A stretch of 53,677 bases of DNA from Enterobacter sichuanensis (GTDB lineage: Bacteria > Pseudomonadota > Gammaproteobacteria > Enterobacterales > Enterobacteriaceae): positions 1 through 53,677 of the forward strand of contig NZ_POVL01000036.1 in assembly GCF_002939185.1 (NCBI RefSeq), written 5' to 3'. The position numbers were made by a program, and so were the translations under genes. Each line of letters opens with the position of its first letter. Position 1 is the stretch's first letter. Shown piece by piece: positions 1 through 7,300 of this stretch. A model generated the notes under the pieces. It was given only the letters and a program-made list of their open reading frames with translations. It made no database searches and had not been told where the DNA came from.

Positions 1-105
1 TTAGCGCATGATGCGTGGAATGAACGTCCAACCTCTGGCTCTGCTGCTTAACGTTATATTGAACTTGCCCGCCAGCGTTTCGTATGCGCGGGCAGGAATT
101 ATCAT
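1..105 (-). CDS. Small hypothetical ORF of 34 residues
   Basis: An ATG at 103-105 on the minus strand opens a 34-codon frame ending with TAA at 1-3. The product is basic and ends Thr-Phe-Ile-Pro-Arg-Ile-Met-Arg. The frame is also open for about nine codons upstream of the ATG, so it could be the tail of a larger broken gene. It starts two bases after the stop of the decayed membrane gene. I do not recognise it, and chance is a fair explanation. Confidence 0.2.
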   Translation of the reverse strand: MIIPARAYETLAGKFNITLSSRARGWTFIPRIMR

Positions 106-107
106 AA

Positions 108-594
108 CTAATCTCTTTTCGTAAATGATGGCCTAAACATCATAAAAATAACCCACGCAAACATCCCAATAATCTTGATTGGCCAGGGTTCAAACACATT
201 CAGACGCACAATTGCGCCAATCACTAATAGCGGACTTTCTACTCGTTGAGCTATCCCCCCTAAAATATGTAACTTATGAGGCAGTACCCGATTAAGTAAT
301 GTCGCTATAAGCTATGCACTACCCAATATGAGCATTATTGCGATTGTGCGATCCTCACAGTTATCAAAACTTATCAAACAAATGAGGCATGTAGCCAGTA
401 CATAACCACAAAATAATATATTTAACATGTAAATGATAAACTTGCTCATAGCATTTGCCGAGACGGTTGAAAAATAAAGAGTCTATGAATATAGCGCTCT
501 TAACAGAATGACAAACGACGATGACTAATAATGCATTTAAGAATTTTTGCTCCTCGCTTATTTCCGCAATAATCAAGTTAGCGGCTTCATGCTA
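108..594 (-). pseudogene. Frameshifted remnant of a small multi-span membrane protein
   Basis: On the minus strand two reading frames carry one hydrophobic protein. The first runs from about 591 to about 440 and ends near Gly-Lys-Cys-Tyr-Glu-Gln. A +1 shift near 440 leads into a second frame (Lys-Phe-Ile-Ile-Tyr-Met-Leu onward) that continues to a TAG at 108-110, interrupted by a TAG near position 315. The joined product would be about 155 residues with four or five apolar stretches and a basic tail (Arg-Pro-Ser-Phe-Thr-Lys-Arg-Asp). Continuous hydrophobic coding through a shift and an internal stop indicates decay rather than a working gene. The family is not recognised. Base composition is clearly more AT-rich than the flanking genes, which suggests transferred DNA. 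Confidence 0.55.
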
Positions 595-623
595 ATTACA
601 CGCACTCCACCGCTAAATCGACT

Positions 624-1628
624 TTAACTAAACACCGGCACCCCCAGCCCCACCTTCACCTCCCGCAACGTCTCCTGCGTCACCCCCTGCGCCCGTTCGG
701 TCCCGCGCTTCAGCATCGCCATCAACTCGCCCCTGTCACGCATATACATCGCCCTCCGCTCCCGCATCGGCGCAATCAGCTCCTGCAGGCACGCCTCCAG
801 CTCGTTCTTGCACGCCCGGTCACCCAGCCCGCCTGCCTGATAGTGCGCCTTCATCGCCGCCACTTTCTCCTTGTCCGGATGAAACGCGTCGAGGTACGTA
901 AACACCACGTTCCCCTCAATCTGCCCCGGGTCGCTCACCTTCAGGTGGTTCGGGTCGGTGTACATCGCACTCACCGCACGGTGAATCGTCTCTTCGCTGG
1001 CCGAAAGGTGCAGCGTGTTGCCCAGCGATTTCGACATCTTGGCGCTGCCGTCGATGCCGGGCAGGCGGCTGGTATCGCTCAGCATCGCCTTACAGTGGCG
1101 CAGCACCGGGGCGGGCAGCAGGCTATTCATCTTGTGCACAATCTCGTTGGTCTGCTCAATCATCGGCAGCTGGTCGTCGCCGACGGGCACGCACTCGGCC
1201 TTAAACGCGGTGATGTCCGCCGCCTGGCTGATGGGGTAGGCCATAAACCCGACCGGCAGCGAGCGGGCAAAGCCTTTCTGCGCAATCTCGTTCTTCACCG
1301 TCGGGTTACGCTCCACGCGGGCGACGGTGACGATGTTCATATACAGCATCGTCAGCTCGGCGAGGGCGGGCAGGGCGGACTGCAGGCAGATCGTGGTCAG
1401 GTTCGGGTCGATGCCCGCGGCGAGGTAGTCGGCCAGCACTTCGGGGATGTTGTCGCGGATCTTCTGCGGGTTGCTGCCGTTGTCGGTTAGCCCCTGCAGG
1501 TCGGCAATCAGCACAAACTGGTTGTGCGTCTGCTGCAGCGCCACGCGCTGGCGCAGCGATCCGACGAAGTGGCCGAGGTGCAGCGGGCCGGTTGGACGGT
1601 CGCCGGTGAGGATGGTTGGTATGTTCAT
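624..1628 (-). CDS. trpS2: Tryptophanyl-tRNA synthetase (second-type TrpRS)
   Basis: This 334-residue cytoplasmic class I synthetase charges tRNA-Trp with tryptophan using ATP. The N-terminal Rossmann domain begins Ile-Pro-Thr-Ile-Leu-Thr-Gly-Asp-Arg-Pro-Thr-Gly. The HIGH-type signature is His-Leu-Gly-His at residues 17-20, Gly-Asp-Asp-Gln is at 150-153, and the KMSKS loop is intact at 197-201. Length is normal for bacterial TrpRS. The usual enterobacterial trpS sits in the dam-rpe-gph region, so this copy is probably an additional enzyme; that cannot be confirmed from this window. The ATG at 1628 follows an AAGGAG ribosome site. Upstream lies a leader peptide and hairpin set typical of tryptophan attenuation, so expression probably rises when charged tRNA-Trp is scarce. 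Confidence 0.9.
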   Translation of the reverse strand: MNIPTILTGDRPTGPLHLGHFVGSLRQRVALQQTHNQFVLIADLQGLTDNGSNPQKIRDNIPEVLADYLAAGIDPNLTTICLQSALPALAELTMLYMNIVTVARVERNPTVKNEIAQKGFARSLPVGFMAYPISQAADITAFKAECVPVGDDQLPMIEQTNEIVHKMNSLLPAPVLRHCKAMLSDTSRLPGIDGSAKMSKSLGNTLHLSASEETIHRAVSAMYTDPNHLKVSDPGQIEGNVVFTYLDAFHPDKEKVAAMKAHYQAGGLGDRACKNELEACLQELIAPMRERRAMYMRDRGELMAMLKRGTERAQGVTQETLREVKVGLGVPVFS

Positions 1629-1676
1629 AAAGACTCCTTAATGTGCAGTTGCCGAAAGGGGTCTTAGAAATGTGAA

Positions 1677-1694
1677 AGCCGCCTTTCGGCGGCT
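1677..1694 (-). terminator. Attenuator terminator hairpin
   Basis: Perfect 7-bp stem AGCCGCC/GGCGGCT closed by a GAAA tetraloop (a GNRA loop) on the minus strand, followed by TTTCACATTT. The U-run is broken, so termination may be partial. Confidence 0.65.
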
Positions 1695-1741
1695 ATCTGA
1701 AAATGGGAAAAACTACTCCGTGCCGCCTTTAAGAAGGCAGC
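1677..1741 (-). promoter_or_regulatory. Transcription attenuator with alternative hairpins upstream of TrpRS
   Basis: Read on the minus strand, segment 1 (GCTGCCTT, 1734-1741, starting at the last base of the second Trp codon) pairs with segment 2 (AAGGCGGC, 1722-1729). Segment 2 carries GGCGGC and can instead pair with GCCGCC of segment 3 (1677-1694 region). Segment 3 pairs with segment 4 to form the terminator stem. A ribosome stalled on the Trp codons would cover segment 1 and free segment 2 to capture segment 3, so the terminator would not form. This is the classical four-segment attenuation logic. Pairing was found by eye, without computed energies. Confidence 0.7.
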
Positions 1742-1782
1742 CACCAGCGGTTTACGGTGAGCACGGCGTGGTTTATGTTCAT
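1729..1782 (-). CDS. Trp-rich leader peptide of the TrpRS gene
   Basis: A 17-codon ORF with ATG at 1780-1782 and TAA at 1729-1731. It reads [17 protein letters not shown]. Adjacent TGG codons fall at positions 13 and 14 (1741-1746), the arrangement used by the trp operon leader peptide to sense Trp-tRNA supply. The purine run AAAGAG abuts the ATG, a close and perhaps weak ribosome site. The stop lies in the loop region of the first downstream hairpin. Function is inferred from architecture; I did not match it to a known leader. Confidence 0.75.
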   Translation of the reverse strand: MNINHAVLTVNRWWLPS

Positions 1783-1827
1783 CTCTTTACCGTACCACGT
1801 CCGGCGCGAAAAACAAAAGGGCACGTC

Positions 1828-2253
1828 ATGCTGCAATCACTCAACCATCTGACCCTCGCGGTCAGCGACCTGCAAAAAAGCGTCACCTTCTGGCACGAGC
1901 TGCTGGGGCTTACGCTGCACGCCCGCTGGAATACCGGGGCCTATCTCACCTGTGGCGATCTGTGGGTCTGCCTGTCGTACGACGAGGCGCGCCAGTACGT
2001 GCCGCCGCAGGAGAGCGACTACACCCACTACGCGTTTACCGTGGCGGAAGCGGATTTTGAACCGTTCTCGCACAGGCTTGAGCAGGCGGGCGTCACCGTC
2101 TGGAAGCAGAACAAAAGCGAGGGGGCGTCGTTCTATTTTCTCGACCCGGACGGGCACAAGCTGGAGCTGCACGTGGGCAGCCTCGCCGCGCGGCTGGCGG
2201 CGTGCCGCGAGAAGCCCTACGCGGGGATGGTGTTTACCTCAGACGGGGCTTGA
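1828..2253 (+). CDS. fosA: Fosfomycin glutathione transferase FosA
   Basis: A 141-residue VOC-fold metalloenzyme that opens the epoxide of fosfomycin with glutathione, using Mn2+ and K+; cytoplasmic homodimer. The expected metal ligands are present: His7, His67 and Glu113. The Asn-His-Leu-Thr start, the Asp-Pro-Asp-Gly-His loop and the Gly-Met-Val-Phe-Thr-Ser tail match FosA as remembered, very closely the chromosomal FosA2 of E. cloacae. The ATG at 1828 gives the standard length; the frame is open upstream to 1672, but those codons overlap the leader peptide and are rejected. Its last 15 bases overlap the end of the convergent LacI-type gene. Any fosA promoter must lie within or just upstream of the DNA antisense to the TrpRS leader. 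Confidence 0.95.
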   Translation: MLQSLNHLTLAVSDLQKSVTFWHELLGLTLHARWNTGAYLTCGDLWVCLSYDEARQYVPPQESDYTHYAFTVAEADFEPFSHRLEQAGVTVWKQNKSEGASFYFLDPDGHKLELHVGSLAARLAACREKPYAGMVFTSDGA

Positions 2254-3246
2254 GGCGCGTACCTTCAGCCTGCCCGCCAGCGTCACGTGCGTGGCGGCAT
2301 CTTCCTGATTGCACAGGTACTCCACCGCCAGCCGTCCCAGCTCGCTGTAAGGCAGCTGGATACTGGTCAGCGGCGGGGTGAGCTGCTCGGAGATCTTCTG
2401 GTCGTCGTAGCCCGCCAGCAGCATGTCCTGCGGGATGCTCACGCCGTTCACCGCCAGCGCCTGATAGCAGCCAATCGCCAGCCAGTCGCTGGCGCAGAAG
2501 ATGGCGTCCGGGCGCTCGCCCAGCTCCAGCAGGGCAGTGGTGGCGGTAAAGGACTCGCTGAACTGCCAGTTGGTCTGGCGCACCAGGTCGTCGTCGCACG
2601 CGAGTCCGGCCTGCTGCAGCGCCGCCTGGTAGCCTGCCAGACGCTGGCGCGAGGCCTCCATCCAGCTCTCGCCGGTGATGTGGGCGATGCGTGTCGCCCC
2701 GCAGGCGATGAGGTGTTTAGTCACCTGGAAGGCGTTGGCGTAGTCGTCCGGGATAAACGACGGCAGCAGCGGCGAGCCGGGGTCGCGCTGGTTGAGCAGC
2801 ACCAGCGGGATGCGGGTGCAGTCCTGGAATGCCGTCATGTCCACCAGCGTGGTGACCGGTGAGGCGAGGACAATCCCGATGCAGTTGCGCTTCTCCAGCT
2901 GGCGGATGATGTTCAGCGCCAGCTCGATGTCGTCGCCGTAGTCGTAAACGGTGAGCAGGGTCTCGTTGCGCCACGCCGCTTCCCGCGCCTGGCTGATGGC
3001 GTCGATAAACGGGTCGAAGCTTTGCATGGAGCTCACCAGCAGGGCGATCTCTTCCTGGTTGCGCGGGGCGTGAACGGCGGGGAGGCGGTCGTAGCCGAGC
3101 TCGGTAGCCACATTAATCACCCGCTGGCGGGTATCGTCGCTGAGCTTGATGTTGCGGGACTGGTTAAGCACCAGCGATACCGTCGCCTGCGACACCCCTG
3201 CCGCCCGCGCAATATCGTTCATCGTCACTTTCGTTTTTCGCTTCAT
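2239..3246 (-). CDS. LacI-family sugar-responsive repressor
   Basis: A 335-residue regulator. Residues 8-28 ([12 protein letters not shown]) form the LacI helix-turn-helix, followed by the hinge helix and a periplasmic-binding-protein-like effector domain with Gly-Tyr-Asp-Asp-Gln near the C-terminus. It is divergent from the glycosidase and symporter genes, so it probably represses them and responds to a derivative of the imported sugar. Two palindromes lie in the divergent interval (3262-3273 and 3388-3413). The inducer cannot be predicted. Confidence 0.9.
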   Translation of the reverse strand: MKRKTKVTMNDIARAAGVSQATVSLVLNQSRNIKLSDDTRQRVINVATELGYDRLPAVHAPRNQEEIALLVSSMQSFDPFIDAISQAREAAWRNETLLTVYDYGDDIELALNIIRQLEKRNCIGIVLASPVTTLVDMTAFQDCTRIPLVLLNQRDPGSPLLPSFIPDDYANAFQVTKHLIACGATRIAHITGESWMEASRQRLAGYQAALQQAGLACDDDLVRQTNWQFSESFTATTALLELGERPDAIFCASDWLAIGCYQALAVNGVSIPQDMLLAGYDDQKISEQLTPPLTSIQLPYSELGRLAVEYLCNQEDAATHVTLAGRLKVRASSPV

Positions 3247-3261
3247 CCGTCCTCTCCCTTT

Positions 3262-3273
3262 TGCGAATTCGCA
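3262..3273. promoter_or_regulatory. Palindrome upstream of the LacI gene (possible autoregulatory operator)
   Basis: Perfect 12-bp palindrome TGCGAATTCGCA, 16 bp from the LacI start codon. It has the dyad form expected of an operator, but a match to this subfamily's motif was not tested. Confidence 0.4.
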
Positions 3274-3387
3274 TCATACCCTAACCGCACGCTTACGCGC
3301 CGTCGATCACGTTTCTCATTCATCGAAGCGTGAACTTTGTGAGGGGCGTCGCTTTTCTTATCGCCGTGATTTGCGCATTTATCCTGC

Positions 3388-3413
3388 AGCTAATATTTAT
3401 TAGCTAAATATTA
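3388..3413. promoter_or_regulatory. Nested inverted repeats upstream of the glycosidase gene (candidate operator)
   Basis: Two overlapping dyads: AGCTAATA-TT-TATTAGCT at 3388-3405 (perfect, 18 bp) and TAATATTTA-TTAGC-TAAATATTA at 3391-3413 (perfect 9-5-9). They end 18 bp before the glycosidase ATG, a location suited to repression. Confidence 0.5.
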
Positions 3414-3431
3414 TCAGTAAGAGGACGCGTA

Positions 3432-4520
3432 ATGAAAGAGCAGTGGAGCAGGGAGCAGGCACAGGCGTGGTATCAGCAAAAAGGCTGGCTGTGCGGGTTT
3501 AACTATCTGCCGTCGACGGCGGTGAACTGGACCGATATCTGGCAGGCAGAGACCTTCGATGCCGAAACCATCGAGCGCGAGCTGGGCTGGGCGGCGGATG
3601 CGGGTTACAACACCTTGCGCATCAACCTGCCGTTTATCGTCTGGGAGCACGACCGCGACGGGCTGATGGCGCGCATCGACCGCTTTTTGACGATTGCCGA
3701 CGGCCGCGGTTTCAGCACCATGCTGACCCTGATGGACGACTGCGGCTTCTCCGGCGACGAGCCGTACCTCGGCCCGCAAAAGCCGCCCGTGCCGGGCAAG
3801 CACAACAGCCAGGCTGCGGCGAGCCCGGGGCGCGACAAGGTGTGCGATCCCGACTGCTGGCCGCAGATTGAGCGCTATATCCGCGACGTTATCCGCCAGT
3901 TTCGCGACGACAGGCGCGTGCTGCTGTGGGATCTCTACAACGAGCCGGGCAACCGCGGCATTTTCGCCACCGGCACGCAGGAAGTGCAGTACGACGCGAA
4001 GCTGGAGACCTGCGCCCACGCGCTGATGAAGCTGGCGTTCCAGTGGGTGCGTGAAGAAGATCCGACTCAGCCGCTCACCGTCTGCGCGTGGCGTCTGTCG
4101 CCGGAAGAGGAGGGCGAGACGTTCTTTCAGCATCCGCTGGACCAGACCGCGCTGGCGCTCTCGGACGTGGTGAGCTTCCACGCCTACACCCACACCGGGC
4201 GCATGACGGCGATTATTCAGCAACTGCAAAAGCTTGGTCGTCCGCTGTTCTGCACCGAATGGCTGGCGCGCCACGTGGGCAGCACCATCGAAGAGCAGCT
4301 TCCGCTGATGTACGCGGCGAAGGTCGCACCGTACCAGTGGGGTCTGGTGCGCGGCAAAACCCAGACGTGGCTGCCGTGGCCGGTGGTGATGAAGGAGTCC
4401 ACGGACTACTGCCGCCTCTGGTTCCACGACGTGTTTGAGGAGAACGGCATTCCGTTCTCGCGCCGTGAAATCGCCCTGATGCAGCAGTTGCGCAAGATCG
4501 CCCCGCAGGCGCAGGACTAA
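3432..4520 (+). CDS. Cytoplasmic glycoside hydrolase, cellulase-like (GH5/clan A type)
   Basis: A 362-residue TIM-barrel glycosidase. The acid/base is probably Glu171 in Leu-Tyr-Asn-Glu-Pro-Gly-Asn and the nucleophile Glu276 in Cys-Thr-Glu-Trp-Leu; both are the strand-4 and strand-7 glutamates typical of clan GH-A retaining enzymes. Arg64 in Thr-Leu-Arg-Ile-Asn and His250 in Ser-Phe-His-Ala-Tyr fit conserved barrel positions. There is no signal peptide, so it should act on short saccharides brought in by the neighbouring symporter. It is the first gene of a two-gene operon with the GPH transporter. The exact linkage (beta-glucoside, mannoside or xyloside) cannot be read from sequence alone. 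Confidence 0.8.
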   Translation: MKEQWSREQAQAWYQQKGWLCGFNYLPSTAVNWTDIWQAETFDAETIERELGWAADAGYNTLRINLPFIVWEHDRDGLMARIDRFLTIADGRGFSTMLTLMDDCGFSGDEPYLGPQKPPVPGKHNSQAAASPGRDKVCDPDCWPQIERYIRDVIRQFRDDRRVLLWDLYNEPGNRGIFATGTQEVQYDAKLETCAHALMKLAFQWVREEDPTQPLTVCAWRLSPEEEGETFFQHPLDQTALALSDVVSFHAYTHTGRMTAIIQQLQKLGRPLFCTEWLARHVGSTIEEQLPLMYAAKVAPYQWGLVRGKTQTWLPWPVVMKESTDYCRLWFHDVFEENGIPFSRREIALMQQLRKIAPQAQD

Positions 4521-4529
4521 TAATATCGA

Positions 4530-4549
4530 CCCGGCGGTCCACCGCCGGG
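4530..4549 (+). other. Intercistronic hairpin between glycosidase and symporter
   Basis: Perfect 8-bp stem CCCGGCGG/CCGCCGGG with loop TCCA and no U-run, so it is not a good terminator. It may stabilise the upstream message or lower symporter expression. Confidence 0.6.
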
Positions 4550-4570
4550 CAACCAGGCAGGCATATAACA

Positions 4571-5965
4571 ATGGCAACGACAATGAAAATACCGTCTCGC
4601 GAGTTGTGGTCTTATTTTGGTTATGGTTTAGGTCAGTGTTTTAGCTTTGGTTTAGTGGGTTCGTTTATTAACTATTTTTACACCGACGTGCTGGGGATCT
4701 CGGCGCTGGCGGCGAGCACCATCTTCCTGATTGCCCGCGCGTGGGACGCGGTTCACGATCCGCTTTTTGCCAGCATTATGGACACCATTAACAGCCGGTT
4801 CGGCAAGTTTCGCCACTTTTTGCTGATTGCGCCGCTGCTGATCACCGGCGTCACGCTGCTGTCGTTCTATAAAATCGAAGCGGACATGACCACCAAAATC
4901 CTCTACGCCGGGGTGACGTATATTCTATGGGGGACGCTGTACGCCATCTCCGATATCCCGTTCTGGTCGATGTCGTCGGTGATGACCAACGACTCCGGGC
5001 AGCGCACCCGCGCGGTGACGGCGGCGATGCTCGGGGTGAACGCCGGGATTGCCTGCGCCAACATCTTCTTCCCGAAGCTGGCGGGGTTCTTCGCCCAGTA
5101 CAGCAACGACAAAGGCTACTTTATGGCGGCGCTGGTGATGATGCTGGTGGGCCTGCCGCTGATGCTTAACGGCTTTATGCAGATCAAAGAGCGCGTGCCG
5201 CCGAGCCCGGAAAAGGTGACCATCCGCGACACCTTCCACAACCTGCGCCAGAACAAGCCGCTGTTTATCGTCCTGCTGTCGTTCTTCTTCTGCGTGTTCC
5301 ACAACGTGGCGGGTGGGCTCTACATCTACTTCTTTATCAACAACCTGGGCGACGGCAGCCTGCAGATGGCGATTGGCGTGATGGGGATCGTGGCGGCGGT
5401 GCTGTGCCTGGTCGCGCCGATGCTGACGCGCCGGATGCAGAAGCGGAAGCTGTTTATGATCCTCTGCGGGCTGGACGTGGCGGTGCGCGTGGTGATGTGG
5501 TTTGTCGGCTATCAGCAGGTGACAATGCTGTTTATTCTCCTCGGCCTGAGCACGCTGTTCGTGATGATGACCAACATTCTTACCTCGTCGATGATTGCCG
5601 ACACCATCGAGTACGCGGAGTACCACACCCACAAGCGCTGCGCGGCGATCACTTTCTCCGGGCAGACCTTTACCGGCAAGATGTCGGTGGCGGTGGGCGG
5701 CGGGTTAATCGGTGTGTTTCTGACGATGATCGGCTACGTGCCGCAGGCGCAACTCCAGAGTGAAGGCGTGCTGTCGGGGTTGTTCTTCGGGATTTGCCTG
5801 CTGCCGGCGATAGGGTCGCTGATCCGCATGGGCTTTATGTCGCGCTTTACCTTTACCGAGGAGAAGCATGCGGAGATTTGTCGGCTGCTGGCGGAGCGGA
5901 ACGCGTCTGCGAAAGCGCCGGGTGGCGGCTGCGCCTTACCCGGCCTACAGGACCAGCCCTTGTAG
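4571..5965 (+). CDS. GPH-family sugar:cation symporter
   Basis: A 464-residue, roughly 12-span inner-membrane carrier of the glycoside-pentoside-hexuronide family (MelB-type). The N-terminal Gly-Tyr-Gly-Leu-Gly-Gln and the motif Arg-Ala-Trp-Asp-Ala-Val-His-Asp-Pro (residues 57-65), with the cation-site acidic residues of the family, identify it. The gene follows the glycosidase by 50 bp and probably imports its substrate. The final 17 or so residues, after Arg-Asn-Ala-Ser, are encoded by a REP element and the stop codon lies within that repeat, so the natural C-terminus appears to have been replaced by repeat-encoded sequence. Confidence 0.9.
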   Translation: MATTMKIPSRELWSYFGYGLGQCFSFGLVGSFINYFYTDVLGISALAASTIFLIARAWDAVHDPLFASIMDTINSRFGKFRHFLLIAPLLITGVTLLSFYKIEADMTTKILYAGVTYILWGTLYAISDIPFWSMSSVMTNDSGQRTRAVTAAMLGVNAGIACANIFFPKLAGFFAQYSNDKGYFMAALVMMLVGLPLMLNGFMQIKERVPPSPEKVTIRDTFHNLRQNKPLFIVLLSFFFCVFHNVAGGLYIYFFINNLGDGSLQMAIGVMGIVAAVLCLVAPMLTRRMQKRKLFMILCGLDVAVRVVMWFVGYQQVTMLFILLGLSTLFVMMTNILTSSMIADTIEYAEYHTHKRCAAITFSGQTFTGKMSVAVGGGLIGVFLTMIGYVPQAQLQSEGVLSGLFFGICLLPAIGSLIRMGFMSRFTFTEEKHAEICRLLAERNASAKAPGGGCALPGLQDQPL

Positions 5966-5991
5966 GCCTGATAAGCGAAGCACCATCAGGC
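5917..5991. repeat. REP pair (BIME) overlapping the symporter 3' end
   Basis: One REP unit (GCCGGGTGGCGGCTGCGCC start, ending ACCCGGCCTAC) at 5917-5947 and an inverted, diverged partner at 5961-5991. The symporter stop codon (5963-5965) is inside it. Confidence 0.9.
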
Positions 5992-5998
5992 TTCGCTT

Positions 5999-6385
5999 TT
6001 ATGCACCGACCAGCTCAATGCGGTTGCCGTCCGGGTCAGCAATCACCGCTTCATAGAACCCGTCCCCGGTCATGCGCGGGGCGCTGAGCAGCGTGCCATT
6101 TGCCCGCGCCCGCTCTGCCATGCTGTCTACCTGCGCCCTGCTGCCGACGTTAATGGCGATATGCGCCCAGCCGATAAACTCCGGGTGCGCAGGGGCGCCG
6201 GGCAGGTCCGGCAGCGTCATCAGTTCAATGGTCGGCCCGTCATCCAGCGTAATAAAGTGGGATTCAAACCCCGGGCGGTTTTGACTGACGTAGCGTTCAT
6301 TGCTGCGGCCGCCAAACGCCGTTTCCCAGAACTGAACCTGTGCCTCAAGGCTGCGGGTCCAGAGTGCGACATGTGCAATATTCAT
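5999..6385 (-). CDS. VOC-family (glyoxalase/dioxygenase-like) protein
   Basis: A 128-residue protein starting Met-Asn-Ile-Ala-His-Val-Ala-Leu-Trp-Thr. Two beta-alpha-beta-beta-beta modules are visible, with metal-ligand candidates His5, a central His in Trp-Ala-His-Ile-Ala-Ile, and Glu in the terminal Asn-Arg-Ile-Glu-Leu; Asp-Pro-Asp-Gly-Asn is the usual loop. The family includes glyoxalase I and lactoylglutathione-lyase-like proteins, and the substrate here is unknown. The ATG at 6385 aligns with the family start; the longer open frame to 6583 overlaps the divergent DeoR gene and is rejected. The DeoR-type regulator 81 bp away is divergent and could control it. Confidence 0.85.
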   Translation of the reverse strand: MNIAHVALWTRSLEAQVQFWETAFGGRSNERYVSQNRPGFESHFITLDDGPTIELMTLPDLPGAPAHPEFIGWAHIAINVGSRAQVDSMAERARANGTLLSAPRMTGDGFYEAVIADPDGNRIELVGA

Positions 6386-6466
6386 AATAACCCTCGTTGT
6401 GTGTAGTGCGCGGTTATGCAACATTATGCGCATTGATACTCGATTAGACTTTGTCAGGGACTTATT

Positions 6467-7237
6467 ATGCTCGATTATGCTGCTTTTCCGGAACAACGAC
6501 AAGCGCGGATCCGCCAGATCCTTCAGGAGAGTGGAAGGGTGGTCTGTACCGAGCTGGCGAGCCAGATGAACGTGTCCGAGCACACCATTCGCCGGGATTT
6601 ACATGAGCTTTGCAAAGAAGGGATCTGTAAAAAGGTCTACGGCGGAGCGGTGCTTCAGCTGCCGGATGCCGGGAGTTTTTTCAGCCGCGAACAGAAAATA
6701 AGTGCAGAAAAGAACACAATCGCGCAGAAAGCAGCAGCACTGGTTATGCCAGGCGGCTGTATTTTTATCGACGCGGGCACGACCAACCTGGCGCTGGCGA
6801 AGGCCCTTCCGGCGGATCTCCGCGTTACGGTTGTTACCAACTCCCCGGCGATTGCCGCGGAGCTGCTGCAACATCCGCTGTGCGAGGTGATCGTCACTGG
6901 CGGGCAGGTCCAGCGAACCTCCGGCGGCGCGGTGGACGCCACGGCGGCAAGCCAGATCCAGGGGATTATCTTCGACCAGGCGTTTATCGGCGGCTGCGCG
7001 ATGGACCCGGAGATGGGGCTTACCGGGTTTGATTTCGCCGACTGCGCGTTCAAAAAAGTCGTGATCGCCCAGAGTAACCAGACCATCGTGGCCCTGACCG
7101 CCAACAAGCTTCCCGGCGTGGCGCGCTATGTGGTGGCGACGAGCCGCGACATCGACGTGCTGGTGGTGGAAGAGAGAATGGAAAAGGGCGTTCTCGATGC
7201 GTTTGCGGCGCAGGACGTTCGCATTGTGTGCGCCTGA
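6467..7237 (+). CDS. DeoR/GlpR-family transcriptional regulator
   Basis: A 256-residue repressor. The DeoR winged helix spans about residues 9-60 (Arg-Gln-Ala-Arg-Ile-Arg-Gln-Ile-Leu, then Asn-Val-Ser-Glu-His-Thr-Ile-Arg-Arg-Asp-Leu). A sugar-phosphate-sensing DeoRC domain follows, with Asp-Ala-Gly-Thr-Thr-Asn at about 103-108 and Thr-Asn-Ser-Pro near 125. The family usually senses phosphorylated sugars, but no sugar pathway is adjacent: on one side is a divergent VOC gene, on the other a same-strand ClpP-like gene 63 bp away. The target is therefore unclear. Confidence 0.9.
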   Translation: MLDYAAFPEQRQARIRQILQESGRVVCTELASQMNVSEHTIRRDLHELCKEGICKKVYGGAVLQLPDAGSFFSREQKISAEKNTIAQKAAALVMPGGCIFIDAGTTNLALAKALPADLRVTVVTNSPAIAAELLQHPLCEVIVTGGQVQRTSGGAVDATAASQIQGIIFDQAFIGGCAMDPEMGLTGFDFADCAFKKVVIAQSNQTIVALTANKLPGVARYVVATSRDIDVLVVEERMEKGVLDAFAAQDVRIVCA

Positions 7238-7300
7238 GGACTTTCACGGGTAAAAAAGGCTACACTCTGGTTTTGAGCGCTAATTGCTGAGGACATAACA

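Noticed and set aside
843..1490. Long open frame on the plus strand inside the TrpRS gene
   Set aside because: Antisense shadow of a high-GC gene with strong motifs; composition (His, Arg and Val rich) is typical of such shadows.
1672..1827. N-terminal extension of FosA
   Set aside because: Exceeds the usual 141 residues, lies antisense to the Trp leader, and the internal ATG at 1828 starts the conserved sequence.
6386..6583. N-terminal extension of the VOC protein
   Set aside because: It would overlap the divergent DeoR gene start, and family proteins begin at Met-Asn-Ile-Ala-His.
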